The notes under the pieces were generated by a model. It saw nothing but the letters and a program-made list of their open reading frames with translations. It made no database searches and was not told where the DNA came from. Position numbers and translations under genes: made by a program. Source: Neisseriaceae bacterium HSC-16F19 (lineage in GTDB: Bacteria; Pseudomonadota; Gammaproteobacteria; Burkholderiales; Neisseriaceae). Taken from it: a DNA stretch of 64,000 nt. The stretch is taken from the NCBI RefSeq assembly GCF_024171525.1, contig NZ_JALJZY010000014.1, positions 1 through 64,000 on the forward strand, given 5' to 3'. Shown piece by piece: positions 26,182 to 35,228 of the stretch (within the stretch, counting starts at the first letter, position 1; every line of letters starts with the position of its first letter).

Positions 26182-26284
26182 ATAGTCGACTAAAATAAGA
26201 ACGAGACAAGGCAGCAAGCCGAAGACAGTACAGATAGTACGGCGAGGTGCAGCAACGCCGTATCGTTTTTATTTTAAATGACTA
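26182..26284. mobile_element. Correia-like element, short form (103 bp), between two tRNA genes
   Basis: It starts ATAGTCGACTAAAATAAG and ends ATTTTAAATGACTA. The core GACAAGGCAGCAAGCCGAAG, TAGTACGGCGAGG and CAACGCCGTATCG matches the copy at 4180. It lies inside the tRNA-Gly to tRNA-Thr spacer of one transcription unit, so it would be transcribed with the tRNAs. Confidence 0.85.
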
Positions 26285-26292
26285 AGTTTTTG

Positions 26293-26367
<75 letters not shown>

Positions 26368-26421
26368 TCTGATTTAACCCTGAAACCATCCACTTTTTTA
26401 CTTTAGGAATAGGAAGTAGCC

Positions 26422-27606
26422 ATGGCTAAAGAAAAATTCGAGCGGAGCAAACCGCACGTAAACGTTGGCACCATCGGTCACGTTGACCATGGTAAAACCA
26501 CTCTGACCGCAGCACTGACCACCATTCTGGCCGAAAAATTCGGCGGTCAGGCCAAAGGTTATGACCAAATCGACAATGCCCCGGAAGAAAAAGCCCGCGG
26601 TATTACCATCAACACCTCCCACGTTGAATACGAAACCGAAACCCGCCACTACGCCCACGTAGACTGCCCGGGCCACGCCGACTATGTGAAAAACATGATT
26701 ACCGGTGCGGCGCAAATGGACGGCGCCATCCTGGTGTGTTCCGCTGCCGACGGCCCCATGCCGCAAACCCGCGAGCACATCCTGCTGGCCCGCCAAGTAG
26801 GCGTACCCTACATCATCGTATTCATGAACAAATGCGACATGGTAGACGATGCCGAACTGTTGGAACTGGTTGAGATGGAAATCCGCGACCTCTTGTCCAG
26901 CTACGACTTCCCCGGCGACGACTGCCCCATCGTCCAAGGTTCCGCCCTGCGCGCCCTGGAAGGCGACGCCGCTTACAAAGAAAAAATCTTTGAACTGGCC
27001 GCCGCTCTGGACAGCTACATCCCCACTCCGGAACGCGCCGTAGACAAACCCTTCCTGTTGCCCATCGAAGACGTATTCTCCATTTCCGGCCGCGGTACCG
27101 TGGTCACCGGTCGTGTAGAGCGCGGCATCATCAACGTGGGTGACGAGATCGAAATCGTCGGCCTGAAAGCCACCCAAAAAACCACCTGTACCGGTGTGGA
27201 AATGTTCCGCAAACTGCTGGACCAAGGCCAAGCCGGTGACAACGTCGGCGTACTGCTGCGCGGTACCAAACGTGAAGAAGTCGAGCGCGGTCAGGTATTG
27301 GCCAAACCCGGCTCCATCACCCCGCACACCAAGTTCAAAGCCGAAGTATACGTATTGAGCAAAGAAGAGGGTGGCCGTCACACTCCGTTCTTCGCCAACT
27401 ACCGTCCGCAATTCTACTTCCGTACCACCGATGTTACCGGTGCCGTAACCCTGGAAGAAGGCGTGGAAATGGTTATGCCGGGTGAGAACGTGACCATCAC
27501 CGTAGAACTGATCGCCCCCATCGCCATGGAAGACGGTCTGCGTTTCGCGATTCGCGAAGGCGGCCGTACCGTAGGTGCCGGCGTGGTTTCTTCCATTATT
27601 GCTTAA
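26422..27606 (+). CDS. tuf: Elongation factor Tu
   Basis: EF-Tu delivers aminoacyl-tRNA to the ribosome as a GTP complex. The 394-aa product has GHVDHGKTT (P-loop), DCPGHADY, NKCDMVD and the three-domain length of the family. The gene is in the classic tRNA-tuf-tRNA(Trp) order. Codon use is strongly biased, as expected for a highly expressed gene. AGGAA lies before the ATG. Confidence 0.99.
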   Translation: MAKEKFERSKPHVNVGTIGHVDHGKTTLTAALTTILAEKFGGQAKGYDQIDNAPEEKARGITINTSHVEYETETRHYAHVDCPGHADYVKNMITGAAQMDGAILVCSAADGPMPQTREHILLARQVGVPYIIVFMNKCDMVDDAELLELVEMEIRDLLSSYDFPGDDCPIVQGSALRALEGDAAYKEKIFELAAALDSYIPTPERAVDKPFLLPIEDVFSISGRGTVVTGRVERGIINVGDEIEIVGLKATQKTTCTGVEMFRKLLDQGQAGDNVGVLLRGTKREEVERGQVLAKPGSITPHTKFKAEVYVLSKEEGGRHTPFFANYRPQFYFRTTDVTGAVTLEEGVEMVMPGENVTITVELIAPIAMEDGLRFAIREGGRTVGAGVVSSIIA

Positions 27607-27619
27607 TTGACAAGGTTTT

Positions 27620-27695
27620 AGGCCAGTAGCTCAATTGGTAGAGTATCGGTCTCCAAAACCGAGGGTTGGGGGTTCGAGACCCTCCTGGCCTGCCA
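27620..27695 (+). tRNA. tRNA-Trp (CCA)
   Basis: The acceptor stem AGGCCAG/CTGGCCT closes, the anticodon loop is CTCCAAA with anticodon CCA, the T-arm is GGGTTCGAGACCC, and CCA is encoded. Confidence 0.96.
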
Positions 27696-27702
27696 AACAG
27701 AC

Positions 27703-27736
27703 AGACCAACCGCCCCTGTGACGGTTGGTCTTTTTT
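27703..27736 (+). terminator. Intrinsic terminator after tRNA-Trp
   Basis: AGACCAACCG (27703-27712) pairs with CGGTTGGTCT (27722-27731), followed by TTTTTT. It separates the tRNA-tuf unit from secE. Confidence 0.9.
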
Positions 27737-27756
27737 ATTGCAAACAAGGTAGTGTT

Positions 27757-28209
27757 ATGAGTAACAAGCCTGTGAAAGAGGTTGCGGTTGCCAAACCCAA
27801 GGTAACGGCCAAAACCGAGGCGAAAATCCGCGAGCAGCAGGAAAAGCTGCGTGCCAAACGCGGCGATATGGGTAAGTTTCTGCTGGCGGCCATACTGGTG
27901 GCGGCCGGCGTATACGGTTTCTACGCGCTGGAGCAAGTGTCGGTTTATGTGCGCGCCCTGATTCCGGTGGCGGCCATTGCCGCGGCGGTTGCGATTGTGT
28001 TTTTCTGGAGCAGTACCGGTGTGGATCTGGTGCGCTATGTCAAAGATTCGGTCACCGAGCTGAAAAAAGTGGTGTGGCCGGAGCGCAATGAGACGCTGCG
28101 TACTTCCCTGTTTGTACTCGCCTTCACCACCGTGTTGGTATTGTTTGTATGGGCGGCCGATGCGCTGATTTCCTGGGTATTGTTCGACCTGCTGATGAAA
28201 AGGGGTTAA
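27757..28209 (+). CDS. secE: Preprotein translocase subunit SecE
   Basis: SecE is the small clamp subunit of the SecYEG channel. The 150-aa protein has three membrane helices (two extra N-terminal ones at about 42-62 and 66-86, as in enterobacterial SecE). The conserved segment VRYVKDSVTELKKVVWPERNETLRTS precedes the last helix. A basic, Lys/Glu-rich N-terminus of about 38 residues comes first. nusG starts 2 bases after its stop. Confidence 0.96.
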   Translation: MSNKPVKEVAVAKPKVTAKTEAKIREQQEKLRAKRGDMGKFLLAAILVAAGVYGFYALEQVSVYVRALIPVAAIAAAVAIVFFWSSTGVDLVRYVKDSVTELKKVVWPERNETLRTSLFVLAFTTVLVLFVWAADALISWVLFDLLMKRG

Positions 28210-28211
28210 TC

Positions 28212-28745
28212 ATGGCTAAAAAGTGGTATGTGGTGCATGCCTATTCCGGTTTTGAAAAGAATGTGCAGAAAACCCTGAAAGAGCGCATCGAGCGTGAAGG
28301 CATGAGCGACTATTTCGGTCAGGTGCTGGTGCCGGTGGAAGAAGTGGTGGATGTGAAAAACGGCCGCAAAACCATCAGTGAGCGCAAGTTCTTCCCCGGC
28401 TATGTGCTGGTGGAAATGGAAATGACCGATGCGTCCTGGCATTTGGTAAAAAGCACCCCGCGTGTGACCGGTTTTATCGGCGGCAGTGCCAATAATCCCC
28501 TGCCGATTACCCAGCGCGAAGTGGATGCCATTTTGCAACAGGTGCAAACCGGCGTGGAAAAACCCAAGCCCAAGGTGCAGTTCGAGGTCGGCCAGCAGGT
28601 GCGTGTTAACGAAGGCCCGTTTGCCGATTTCAACGGCGTGGTGGACGAAGTCAATTACGAGCGCAACAAGCTGCGTGTATCGGTACAGATTTTCGGCCGC
28701 GAAACCCCGGTGGAGCTGGAGTTTGCCCAGGTTGAGAAAATCTGA
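28212..28745 (+). CDS. nusG: Transcription termination/antitermination protein NusG
   Basis: NusG binds RNA polymerase, suppresses pausing, and couples to Rho or the ribosome. The 177-aa protein has the NGN domain (MAKKWYVVHAYSGFEKNVQKTL) and a C-terminal KOW domain (VGQQVRVNEGPFADFNGVVDEV). It overlaps secE's context with a 2-base gap. In most relatives rplK follows directly, but here a terminator and a 9.7-kb insert follow. Confidence 0.98.
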   Translation: MAKKWYVVHAYSGFEKNVQKTLKERIEREGMSDYFGQVLVPVEEVVDVKNGRKTISERKFFPGYVLVEMEMTDASWHLVKSTPRVTGFIGGSANNPLPITQREVDAILQQVQTGVEKPKPKVQFEVGQQVRVNEGPFADFNGVVDEVNYERNKLRVSVQIFGRETPVELEFAQVEKI

Positions 28746-28760
28746 GTCTGACTGGTTTCA

Positions 28761-28797
28761 AAAAGGCTGCCTGAAAAGTTTCAGGCAGCCTTTTTGT
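28761..28797. terminator. Strong uptake-sequence terminator after nusG
   Basis: AAAAGGCTGCCTGAAA is opposed by TTTCAGGCAGCCTTTTT across a short loop, with A and T runs on each side. It ends secE-nusG transcription before the insert and can also serve the convergent regulator gene. Confidence 0.9.
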
Positions 28798-28841
28798 TGT
28801 TCAAAATATTGCTTACATGAGTCTGCATACCACTTTGAGTA

Positions 28842-29690
28842 TTAATCCAATTTGAATTTGGCGCGCAGCGCTTCCAGCTGGTGCAGGCGGTCTTTGGTTT
28901 TTTCCCAGTCTTGGTTGTTGATATTGGCAATCAGGGTATCGATCAGCATCATGATGGAAACGGTGCTGTCCCAGCCGGCTTTGCTTTCCGTATAGGCGGT
29001 GAAAATAAGGTCCGCATAACTGGAAACCGGCGAAATCCATTGGTCGGTAACCAGAATAATGCGGCATTTTTGTTCCCGCGCCAGTTGCGCCAGAATCTGT
29101 AGTTCCGACCAATAACGGCGGATGTCAAACACAATCAGCACATCGTTCTTGCCCATTTCGCTCACATATTCCACCCAGGTGCGCGGAATCGGCCGCAGTA
29201 AAGACACATTGGGGCGTATGGTTTGCAGGTGGTGGCACAAGTATTCTGCCAGCGAACCGGTGATATAGCCGCCCAAGAGCCATAAGCGGTGTTTGGGATT
29301 GCTGAGCCAGGACACTGCGGTTTCAAAATCGGCCTCAATCAGGCTGTTCGCGGTTTGCTGTAGCAAGTCTTGCAGATTGTGGATATAGCTTTGGGCAAAT
29401 CCGTGTTCGGCCACGGTGAGATTGGGGTCGCGGCGCAGCACGGGCGATTGCAGCTGGGCATCCAATTCCGTGCGCAAGGCTTCTTGGAAGGCCGAGTAGC
29501 TTTCAAACCCCAGCTTGTTGACCAAGCGCAAAACAGTCGGTCCGCTGGCCGAAGACTTTTTTGCCAGCTGGGCAATCGTCTCCAGGCCGTTAATGGGATA
29601 TTTGCTTAATAGCACGCGTGCCACCCGGCGTTCTGCCGGTGCCAGCGCATCGTAATGCTGGCGCAAGGCGTTTGCGACGGTATTGACCAT
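28842..29690 (-). CDS. MurR/RpiR-family transcriptional regulator
   Basis: The 282-aa protein has an N-terminal RpiR helix-turn-helix domain (about 1-75, LAPAERRVARVLLSKYP and SGPTVLRLVNKLGF). A C-terminal SIS domain (about 115-260) follows; it usually binds a phosphorylated sugar or similar effector. It is divergent from the glutamine-synthetase-like gene across a 674-base region. This makes it the likely regulator of that gene set. The effector is unknown. Confidence 0.9.
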   Translation of the reverse strand: MVNTVANALRQHYDALAPAERRVARVLLSKYPINGLETIAQLAKKSSASGPTVLRLVNKLGFESYSAFQEALRTELDAQLQSPVLRRDPNLTVAEHGFAQSYIHNLQDLLQQTANSLIEADFETAVSWLSNPKHRLWLLGGYITGSLAEYLCHHLQTIRPNVSLLRPIPRTWVEYVSEMGKNDVLIVFDIRRYWSELQILAQLAREQKCRIILVTDQWISPVSSYADLIFTAYTESKAGWDSTVSIMMLIDTLIANINNQDWEKTKDRLHQLEALRAKFKLD

Positions 29691-29822
29691 ATGGCTCCTC
29701 GTTTCTGAAACCCATCCGCTGTTGGCTGACGGGTTGTTTTTTGGCCGGCTTATTTGAGTGAAATTCCTGTGATTATAGCCGTTTCAAGCACATTGCTGTC
29801 TTATCTGCTGCGGCCGGAGGCT

Positions 29823-30021
29823 GAGACCTTTGCAAAACCCCCATCTGCGGCGCATTTCTGTGTTGGAAGTTTATGCCCGTAGGGGTACTGCTCGCTCGCT
29901 TGCCTATCTACATGATATGTCTGTCCCACAGGGATTTCCTACGGTCACGCTCGCTGCGCTGCTACGCCTTGAACTGCAACTATTCAACCCCTCTGGCATC
30001 TGGAGGTTTTGCAAAGGTCTC
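29823..30021. mobile_element. MITE-like element, copy 2 (199 bp)
   Basis: It has the same ends (GAGACCTTTGCAAAACC and complement) and core as the element at 3890, with two internal additions at about 29861-29886 and 29923-29945. It lies in the divergent region between the regulator and the ligase gene. An uptake sequence abuts its right end. Confidence 0.8.
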
Positions 30022-30152
30022 AGGCTGCCTGAAAATCGGGGCAGGCAAGGCCGGGCGTGCGATGATTCATTATCTGTAATTTTTATTACAATTTCTACTT
30101 GATTTATACAAATGTAAGTTTTATGATGCCGCTCAAGAGTGGAAGGACGGGT

Positions 30153-30208
30153 TTCCCAGGTTTGGGAATAGAGTGGTAAAACTATTCGGCAGGTGCAGGA
30201 AATCTGCC
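30153..30208. promoter_or_regulatory. Candidate operator palindromes upstream of the ligase gene
   Basis: Three inverted repeats overlap or adjoin: TTCCCA-N4-TGGGAA (30153-30168), GAATAG-N10-CTATTC (30166-30187) and GGCAG-N11-CTGCC (30188-30208). Their position about 160-210 bases before the ligase start suits a divergent RpiR-type regulator. The rest of the 29691-30364 gap is the MITE-like element and AT-rich DNA. Confidence 0.4.
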
Positions 30209-30364
30209 TTTATTAATATGATTTAAAAAGAAATATTTAACAATCGCCGGAATTTGGCCGACGATGTGTTTAAGAAAACAGATGCCGCATAAGCTATGAG
30301 CCCGGTGCGGCAAGACAGGTCAGCAGGGATTATTCAATACGTCATTATCCAGAGGAGAAACACC

Positions 30365-31732
30365 ATGACGGCAGAACGCAAACAGGCAGCAGACGCGCTG
30401 GTAAAAATCATCCAAGAGCGCGGTATCAAATTCGTGAAAGTCGGTTTTTTTGACTTGGACGGTGTCATGGCGGGCAAGTATATGTCTGCCGAAAAATTCA
30501 TTTCCGCCCTGGAGGGCAATTTTGCGTTTTGCGATGTGGTCTTCGGCTGGGATGTGAACGATGTCTTGTTCGACAACATCAGCCTGTCCGGTTGGGCCAC
30601 CGGCTATGCCGACGCCGAGGTGCAATTGCTGCCGGAGCAATGGCGCGAACTGCCTTTGGAGGAAAACACCATTCTGGTGCCGGGGCAGGTGGTGGGCCGC
30701 ATGGAGCCTTTGTGTCCGCGCCAAATCTTAAACCGCGTGCTGGAGCGCGCCCGCAAGATGGGCTATACCACCGCCGCCGGTTTCGAATATGAGTTTCTGG
30801 CCACCAACGAAGAGCACGAAACCCTGCGCCAGCGCGATTTTCTCAATCCCAAACCGCTGGGTTACGGCGAGTTTGGCTATTCCGTGCTGCGCACCGGCAT
30901 GAACAATGATTTCTATGAAGGCATCCTGAATCTGTGCGATGCCATGCATATTCCGATTGAGGGCCTGCATGAAGAAACCGGTCCCGGCCAGCTGGAGCTG
31001 GCCTTGCAGGTGAAAGAGGCGGATTTGGCCGCCGACAATGCCGCTTTGTTCAAAACCTTCAGCAAGGTTTTAGCGCACAAACAGGGCCGTATGTTGTCGT
31101 TTATGGCCAAATGGCATCAGGATTACTCAGGCCAGGGCGGCCATGTGCATGTGTCGCTGCGCCGCACCGACGGCAGTTCGGTTTTCTACGACGAGGGCAA
31201 GGAAAACAACATCAGCGACGAAATGCGCTGGTTTGTCGGCGGCTTGCAGCGTCTGGCCAGCGATATGATGGCCATTCATGCGCCCAACATCAACAGTTAC
31301 CGCCGTCTGGTGCCGGGCTATTGGGCGCCCACCAGCGCGCTGTGGGGTGTGGACAACCGCACCACCGCCATTCGCGCCATCAGCGGCAGTGCCAAATCGC
31401 AACGCATCGAATACCGTGTGCCGGGTGCCGATACCAATCCGTATCTGGTGGCCGCAGCGGTGTTTGCCGCCGGTTTGTACGGCATTGAAAACAAAGTAGA
31501 ACCCAGCGAGTGCTATACCGGCAATGCCTATACCGCCACCCCGCCGGCAGAACTGACCCTGCCGCGCAGCCTGTGGGATGCGGCGCAATGCCTGCGCCAG
31601 TCCGAGGCCGCCAAAGACTGGCTGGGCGAAGATTTTGTCGATCACTTTGCCAGCACGCGCGAGTGGGAAGAGCGCGAATTCCAGAAATATGTCGGCGAAT
31701 GGGAACGCCGCCGTTACTTTGAAATCATTTAA
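30365..31732 (+). CDS. Glutamine-synthetase-like gamma-glutamyl-amine ligase
   Basis: The 455-aa protein is of the GlnA fold but belongs with the PuuA/IpuC-like gamma-glutamyl-amine synthetases rather than housekeeping GlnA. Visible site segments are EYEF (141-144, metal ligands), HEETGPGQLELA (202-213), GQGGHVHVS (257-264), NSYRRL (310-315) and RIEYRVPGAD (about 347). Such enzymes use ATP to join glutamate to an amine. Beside an alcohol dehydrogenase and EutH, the likely amine is ethanolamine. The adenylylation-type C-terminal Tyr loop of GlnA was not recognised. Start is at 30365 after AGAGGAG. It is the first gene of the set. Confidence 0.85.
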   Translation: MTAERKQAADALVKIIQERGIKFVKVGFFDLDGVMAGKYMSAEKFISALEGNFAFCDVVFGWDVNDVLFDNISLSGWATGYADAEVQLLPEQWRELPLEENTILVPGQVVGRMEPLCPRQILNRVLERARKMGYTTAAGFEYEFLATNEEHETLRQRDFLNPKPLGYGEFGYSVLRTGMNNDFYEGILNLCDAMHIPIEGLHEETGPGQLELALQVKEADLAADNAALFKTFSKVLAHKQGRMLSFMAKWHQDYSGQGGHVHVSLRRTDGSSVFYDEGKENNISDEMRWFVGGLQRLASDMMAIHAPNINSYRRLVPGYWAPTSALWGVDNRTTAIRAISGSAKSQRIEYRVPGADTNPYLVAAAVFAAGLYGIENKVEPSECYTGNAYTATPPAELTLPRSLWDAAQCLRQSEAAKDWLGEDFVDHFASTREWEEREFQKYVGEWERRRYFEII

Positions 31733-31747
31733 CAGAAGGTTTTATCC

Positions 31748-33136
31748 ATGAAGAAAACGTTTGAAGTTATTTCCCCGGCCAGCAACAGCGTTTTGTACAG
31801 CCGCGAGTATATGGACAGCGCTACGGTGGATGCGGCGGTAGCCGCTGCCCGGCAGGCGCAACCGGCTTGGGCGGCCACGCCTTTGGCCGAGCGCAAGGCC
31901 AAAGTGAGTGCGGCGGTTGATTGGCTGGTGGCGCACCAAAACGAAGTGGCACAGGCGATTACCGAAAGTATGGGCCGTCCCATCAGCCAGTCTCCGGGCG
32001 AGGTGCGCGGCCTGGAAGAGCGTGCGCGCTATATGCTGTCGATTGCCGACGAGGCGTTGGCCGATGTGGTGCCGCAGGAAAAAGAAGGCTTTAAGCGCTT
32101 TTTGCGCCGCGAAGCCTTGGGCGTGGTGCTGGTGGTGGCGCCGTGGAATTACCCTTTCCTGACCGCAGTGAACAGCATTGTGCCGGCCTTGGTGTCCGGC
32201 AATACGGTTTTGCTCAAGCATTCGTCGCAAACGCCGGTGGTGGGCGAATTGTTTCAGGCAGCCTTTGATGCCGCCGGTCTGCCCACAGGCGTGTTTCGCA
32301 ACATCGTGTTAACCCATGAAGACACCGACCGCATTTTGCAATCGGATGATATTGATTTCGTTGCCTTTACCGGTTCGGTCAACGGCGGCCATCAGATTCA
32401 AAAATCCATCAGCGAGCGTTTTATCGGCGCCGGTTTGGAATTGGGCGGCAAAGACCCGGCCTATGTGCGTGCCGATGCCGATGTGGCTTTTGCCGCTGAA
32501 AATCTGGTGGACGGTGCTTTCTTCAATTCCGGCCAGTCCTGCTGCGGCATCGAGCGCATCTATGTGCACGAGTCTGTGTACGATGAATTTGTGGCCGAGT
32601 TTGTACGTGTGACCCAACAATACCGTTTGGGCGACCCGCAAGATGCCAATACCAATTTGGGCCCCATGGTCAAGGTGAGTTCGGCCGATTTTGTGCGCGC
32701 ACAGATTAAAGAGGCGCTGGAGCAGGGCGCCGAAAGCCTGGTGGATGAAAGCCTGTTCCCGGCGAGCCAAGCCGGTACTGCCTATTTGGCGCCCCATGTC
32801 CTGGTGAATGTAAACCACGATATGCGGGTGATGACGGAAGAGAGCTTCGGTCCGGTCATCGGCATCATGAAAGTGTCCGGTGACGAAGAGGCCGTACGCC
32901 TGATGAATGACAGCGATTTCGGTCTGACCGCATCGGTGTGGACCCAAGACAGCGATGCCGCCATGGCGCTGGCTGCGCAAATTCAAACCGGCACCGTGTT
33001 TATGAACCGCTGCGACTATCTGGACCCGGCACTGGCCTGGACCGGTGTCAAAAATACCGGTCACGGCGTTTCCCTTTCGGTCTTGGGCTATGCGCAACTG
33101 ACCCGCGTGAAGTCTTATCACTTCCGTACTGCTTAA
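31748..33136 (+). CDS. NAD(P)-dependent aldehyde dehydrogenase
   Basis: The 462-aa protein is a full-length ALDH. It has APWNYPF (about 131-137), FTGSVNGG (about 208-214), the catalytic Glu231 in LELGGKDP and the nucleophile Cys265 in NSGQSC. It would oxidise the aldehyde made by the next gene's product; in the proposed pathway this is gamma-glutamyl-aminoacetaldehyde to gamma-glutamylglycine. It starts 15 bases after the ligase stop, so they are co-transcribed. An uptake sequence lies inside at about 32250. Confidence 0.88.
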   Translation: MKKTFEVISPASNSVLYSREYMDSATVDAAVAAARQAQPAWAATPLAERKAKVSAAVDWLVAHQNEVAQAITESMGRPISQSPGEVRGLEERARYMLSIADEALADVVPQEKEGFKRFLRREALGVVLVVAPWNYPFLTAVNSIVPALVSGNTVLLKHSSQTPVVGELFQAAFDAAGLPTGVFRNIVLTHEDTDRILQSDDIDFVAFTGSVNGGHQIQKSISERFIGAGLELGGKDPAYVRADADVAFAAENLVDGAFFNSGQSCCGIERIYVHESVYDEFVAEFVRVTQQYRLGDPQDANTNLGPMVKVSSADFVRAQIKEALEQGAESLVDESLFPASQAGTAYLAPHVLVNVNHDMRVMTEESFGPVIGIMKVSGDEEAVRLMNDSDFGLTASVWTQDSDAAMALAAQIQTGTVFMNRCDYLDPALAWTGVKNTGHGVSLSVLGYAQLTRVKSYHFRTA

Positions 33137-33160
33137 TTTTTTTCTCTACGAGGCATCAAA

Positions 33161-34321
33161 ATGAGTTTAACCGCAAACTGGAATTATCCGACCGCCATCC
33201 GCTTTGGCGCGGGCCGCATCAAAGAACTGGTTTCCGTGTGTCAGGAATTGAATATTCACAAGCCCTTGCTGGTGACCGATGCGGGCTTGGCCACCTTGCC
33301 GGTGTTTGCCCAAGTGAAGGCTTTGCTGAGCGAAGGTCTGCCCGGTACCGGCGTGTTTGATCAAGTGCGCCCGAACCCGGGCGGCAGCGATGTGGAAAAA
33401 GGGGTGGCCCTGTTCCGACAAGGCGGTCACGACGGTGTGGTTTCCATCGGCGGCGGCAGCGCTCTGGATGTAGGCAAAGCCATTGCCCTGATGGCCGGAC
33501 AAACCTTGCCGCTGTGGGACTTTGAAGATGTGGGCGACAACTGGACGCGGGTGAATGTGGCCGGTGTGGCACCGTCTGTGGCCATTCCCACCACCTCCGG
33601 CACCGGTTCGGAAGTGGGGCGCGCCTCCCTGATTATCGATGAGGAAAACCATCGCAAAGTGATTATTTTCCACCCCAGCATGCTGCCCAAAATCGTCTTG
33701 GCCGACCCGGAACTGACCGCAGGTCTGCCGCCCAAGCTGACCGCCGCCACCGGTGTGGACGCCTTTGTACACAATCTGGAAGCCTACTGCTCGCCCTTTT
33801 ATCACCCCATGGCCCAAGGCGTGGCCTTGGAAGGCATGAAGTTGGTGCACGAGTATTTGCAGCAGGCTTACGACGACGGCAGCAATATCGAAGCGCGTTC
33901 GCAAATGCTGGCGGCCTCCATTATGGGCGCCACCGCCTTCCAAAAAGGTTTGGGCGGTGTGCACGCGCTGTCGCATCCCATCGGTGCGGTGTTTGACACC
34001 CACCACGGTCTGGCCAATGCCATCATGCTGCCCTATGTCTTGGTGCGCAATAAAGCAGCCATTGCCGACAAACTGGCCGCCGCCGCACGCTACCTGAATC
34101 TGCCGGATTGCAGTTTCGAAGGCTTTTTGCAGTGGGTGCTGGATTTGCGTCAGTCCTTGGGCATTCCGCATACCCTGGCCGACATCGGCATTGACGAGAG
34201 CCAGGCGCAACTGATTGCCGAAGGGGCCAAAAAAGACCCCAGCGACGGCGGCAATCCGGTGGAGCTGAGCGTGGATGATTACCGGGAAATCTTTATCGCA
34301 GCGGTTAAAGGTATCTTATGA
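33161..34321 (+). CDS. Iron-containing alcohol dehydrogenase
   Basis: The 386-aa protein belongs to the group III Fe-ADH family. Its nucleotide site is GGGSALDVGK at about 97-106, and the family motif PTTSGTGSEV is at about 143. Metal ligands are expected from GVDAFVH and GGVHALSHPIGAVFDTHHG. In the proposed pathway it oxidises the terminal alcohol of gamma-glutamylethanolamide. Its presence in place of PuuB-type amine oxidase separates this set from putrescine degradation. Its stop overlaps the next start (ATGA). Confidence 0.9.
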   Translation: MSLTANWNYPTAIRFGAGRIKELVSVCQELNIHKPLLVTDAGLATLPVFAQVKALLSEGLPGTGVFDQVRPNPGGSDVEKGVALFRQGGHDGVVSIGGGSALDVGKAIALMAGQTLPLWDFEDVGDNWTRVNVAGVAPSVAIPTTSGTGSEVGRASLIIDEENHRKVIIFHPSMLPKIVLADPELTAGLPPKLTAATGVDAFVHNLEAYCSPFYHPMAQGVALEGMKLVHEYLQQAYDDGSNIEARSQMLAASIMGATAFQKGLGGVHALSHPIGAVFDTHHGLANAIMLPYVLVRNKAAIADKLAAAARYLNLPDCSFEGFLQWVLDLRQSLGIPHTLADIGIDESQAQLIAEGAKKDPSDGGNPVELSVDDYREIFIAAVKGIL

Positions 34322-35019
34322 AAAAGCCAGTGATCGGATTGACGACCTATATGGCCACAGAGACATACGGCTGGCACACGCCGGAACTGTATATCGCTGC
34401 GGTAGTGCGCGCCGGCGGTGCGCCGGTGCTGCTGCCCGGGTACAGCCACGACGGTATCGATGCGTGGCTGGAGGCGGTGGACGGCGTGGTGTTGATCGGG
34501 GGTGGCGACATCAACCCTGCTCACTATGGCGGTGATGCGCAGCATCCGACGCTCTACGGTATGAGCGAGGCCCGCGATGCCACCGAACTGGCCTTGTGCC
34601 GGGCGCTGTTGCAACACAAAGTGCCGACCTTGGCCATCTGCCGCGGCCTGCAAGTGATCAACACGGTTTTGGGCGGCAGCCTGCATGTACACCTGCCCGA
34701 TGTGGTGGGCGAGCAGGTTTTGCACCGTTCGCCCGAGCGCACGCCCATCCCCCACGGGGTGGAGATTGATGCAGGCAGCCGTCTGGCGGGCTTGCTGGGT
34801 ACGCAGGTGACCACAGCCTCTTTCCACCATCAGGCGATAGACCGCTTGGGGCAGGGCATGAAAGCGGTGGCGTGGGCGCCGGACGGAGTGATTGAAGCGG
34901 TCGAACTGGCCGACCAGGAACAGCTGGTCATGGTGCAATGGCACCCGGAAATCACCGCGACAGAAGACGGTACCCAACAGGGGCTGTTTAATTGGCTGGT
35001 TCAGGCAGCCCGCCAATAA
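34318..35019 (+). CDS. PuuD-like gamma-glutamyl hydrolase (class I glutamine amidotransferase fold)
   Basis: The 233-aa protein has a complete class I amidotransferase triad: Cys108 in AICRGLQVIN, His208 and Glu210 in QWHPE. It resembles PuuD, which releases glutamate from gamma-glutamyl-GABA. Here it would release glutamate from gamma-glutamylglycine, leaving glycine. It is translationally coupled to the alcohol dehydrogenase through a 4-base overlap. An uptake sequence is at its C-terminus. Confidence 0.87.
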   Translation: MKKPVIGLTTYMATETYGWHTPELYIAAVVRAGGAPVLLPGYSHDGIDAWLEAVDGVVLIGGGDINPAHYGGDAQHPTLYGMSEARDATELALCRALLQHKVPTLAICRGLQVINTVLGGSLHVHLPDVVGEQVLHRSPERTPIPHGVEIDAGSRLAGLLGTQVTTASFHHQAIDRLGQGMKAVAWAPDGVIEAVELADQEQLVMVQWHPEITATEDGTQQGLFNWLVQAARQ

Positions 35020-35024
35020 TGATG

Positions 35025-35179
35025 TATAGCAGAACCAAATAAGAATGAGACAAGGCAGCAAGCCACAGACAGTACAGGCAGTACGAAACTGATTTTGTTG
35101 CCGCTTTAGCGGCTTACTAAATCGTTCTCTTCGAGCCTGACGCAGCAACGCCGTATCACTCTTAATTTGGAATGGCTAT
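35025..35179. mobile_element. Correia-like element, long form (155 bp), upstream of eutH
   Basis: It starts TATAGCAGAACCAAATAAG and ends TTGGAATGGCTATG. It has the same core as the short copies plus an internal block of about 50 bases (GAAACTGATTTTGTTGCC to CGTTCTCTTCGAGCCTGA) with a small CGCTTTAGCG hairpin. The 155-bp length equals the long Correia form (154-156 bp). It separates the hydrolase gene from eutH. Confidence 0.85.
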
Positions 35180-35228
35180 GGTTCCATTTTATGAAGACTG
35201 CCCTGAGGGTAGCGAGGAGGAGAAAACC

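Noticed and set aside
30296..30364. Longer N-terminus for the GS-like ligase
   Set aside because: The extra 23 residues lack family similarity, and AGAGGAG sits just before the ATG at 30365.
35172..35228. Upstream start for eutH giving 19 extra residues
   Set aside because: It begins within the end of the Correia-like element and lacks family similarity. The AGGAGGAG site points to 35229.
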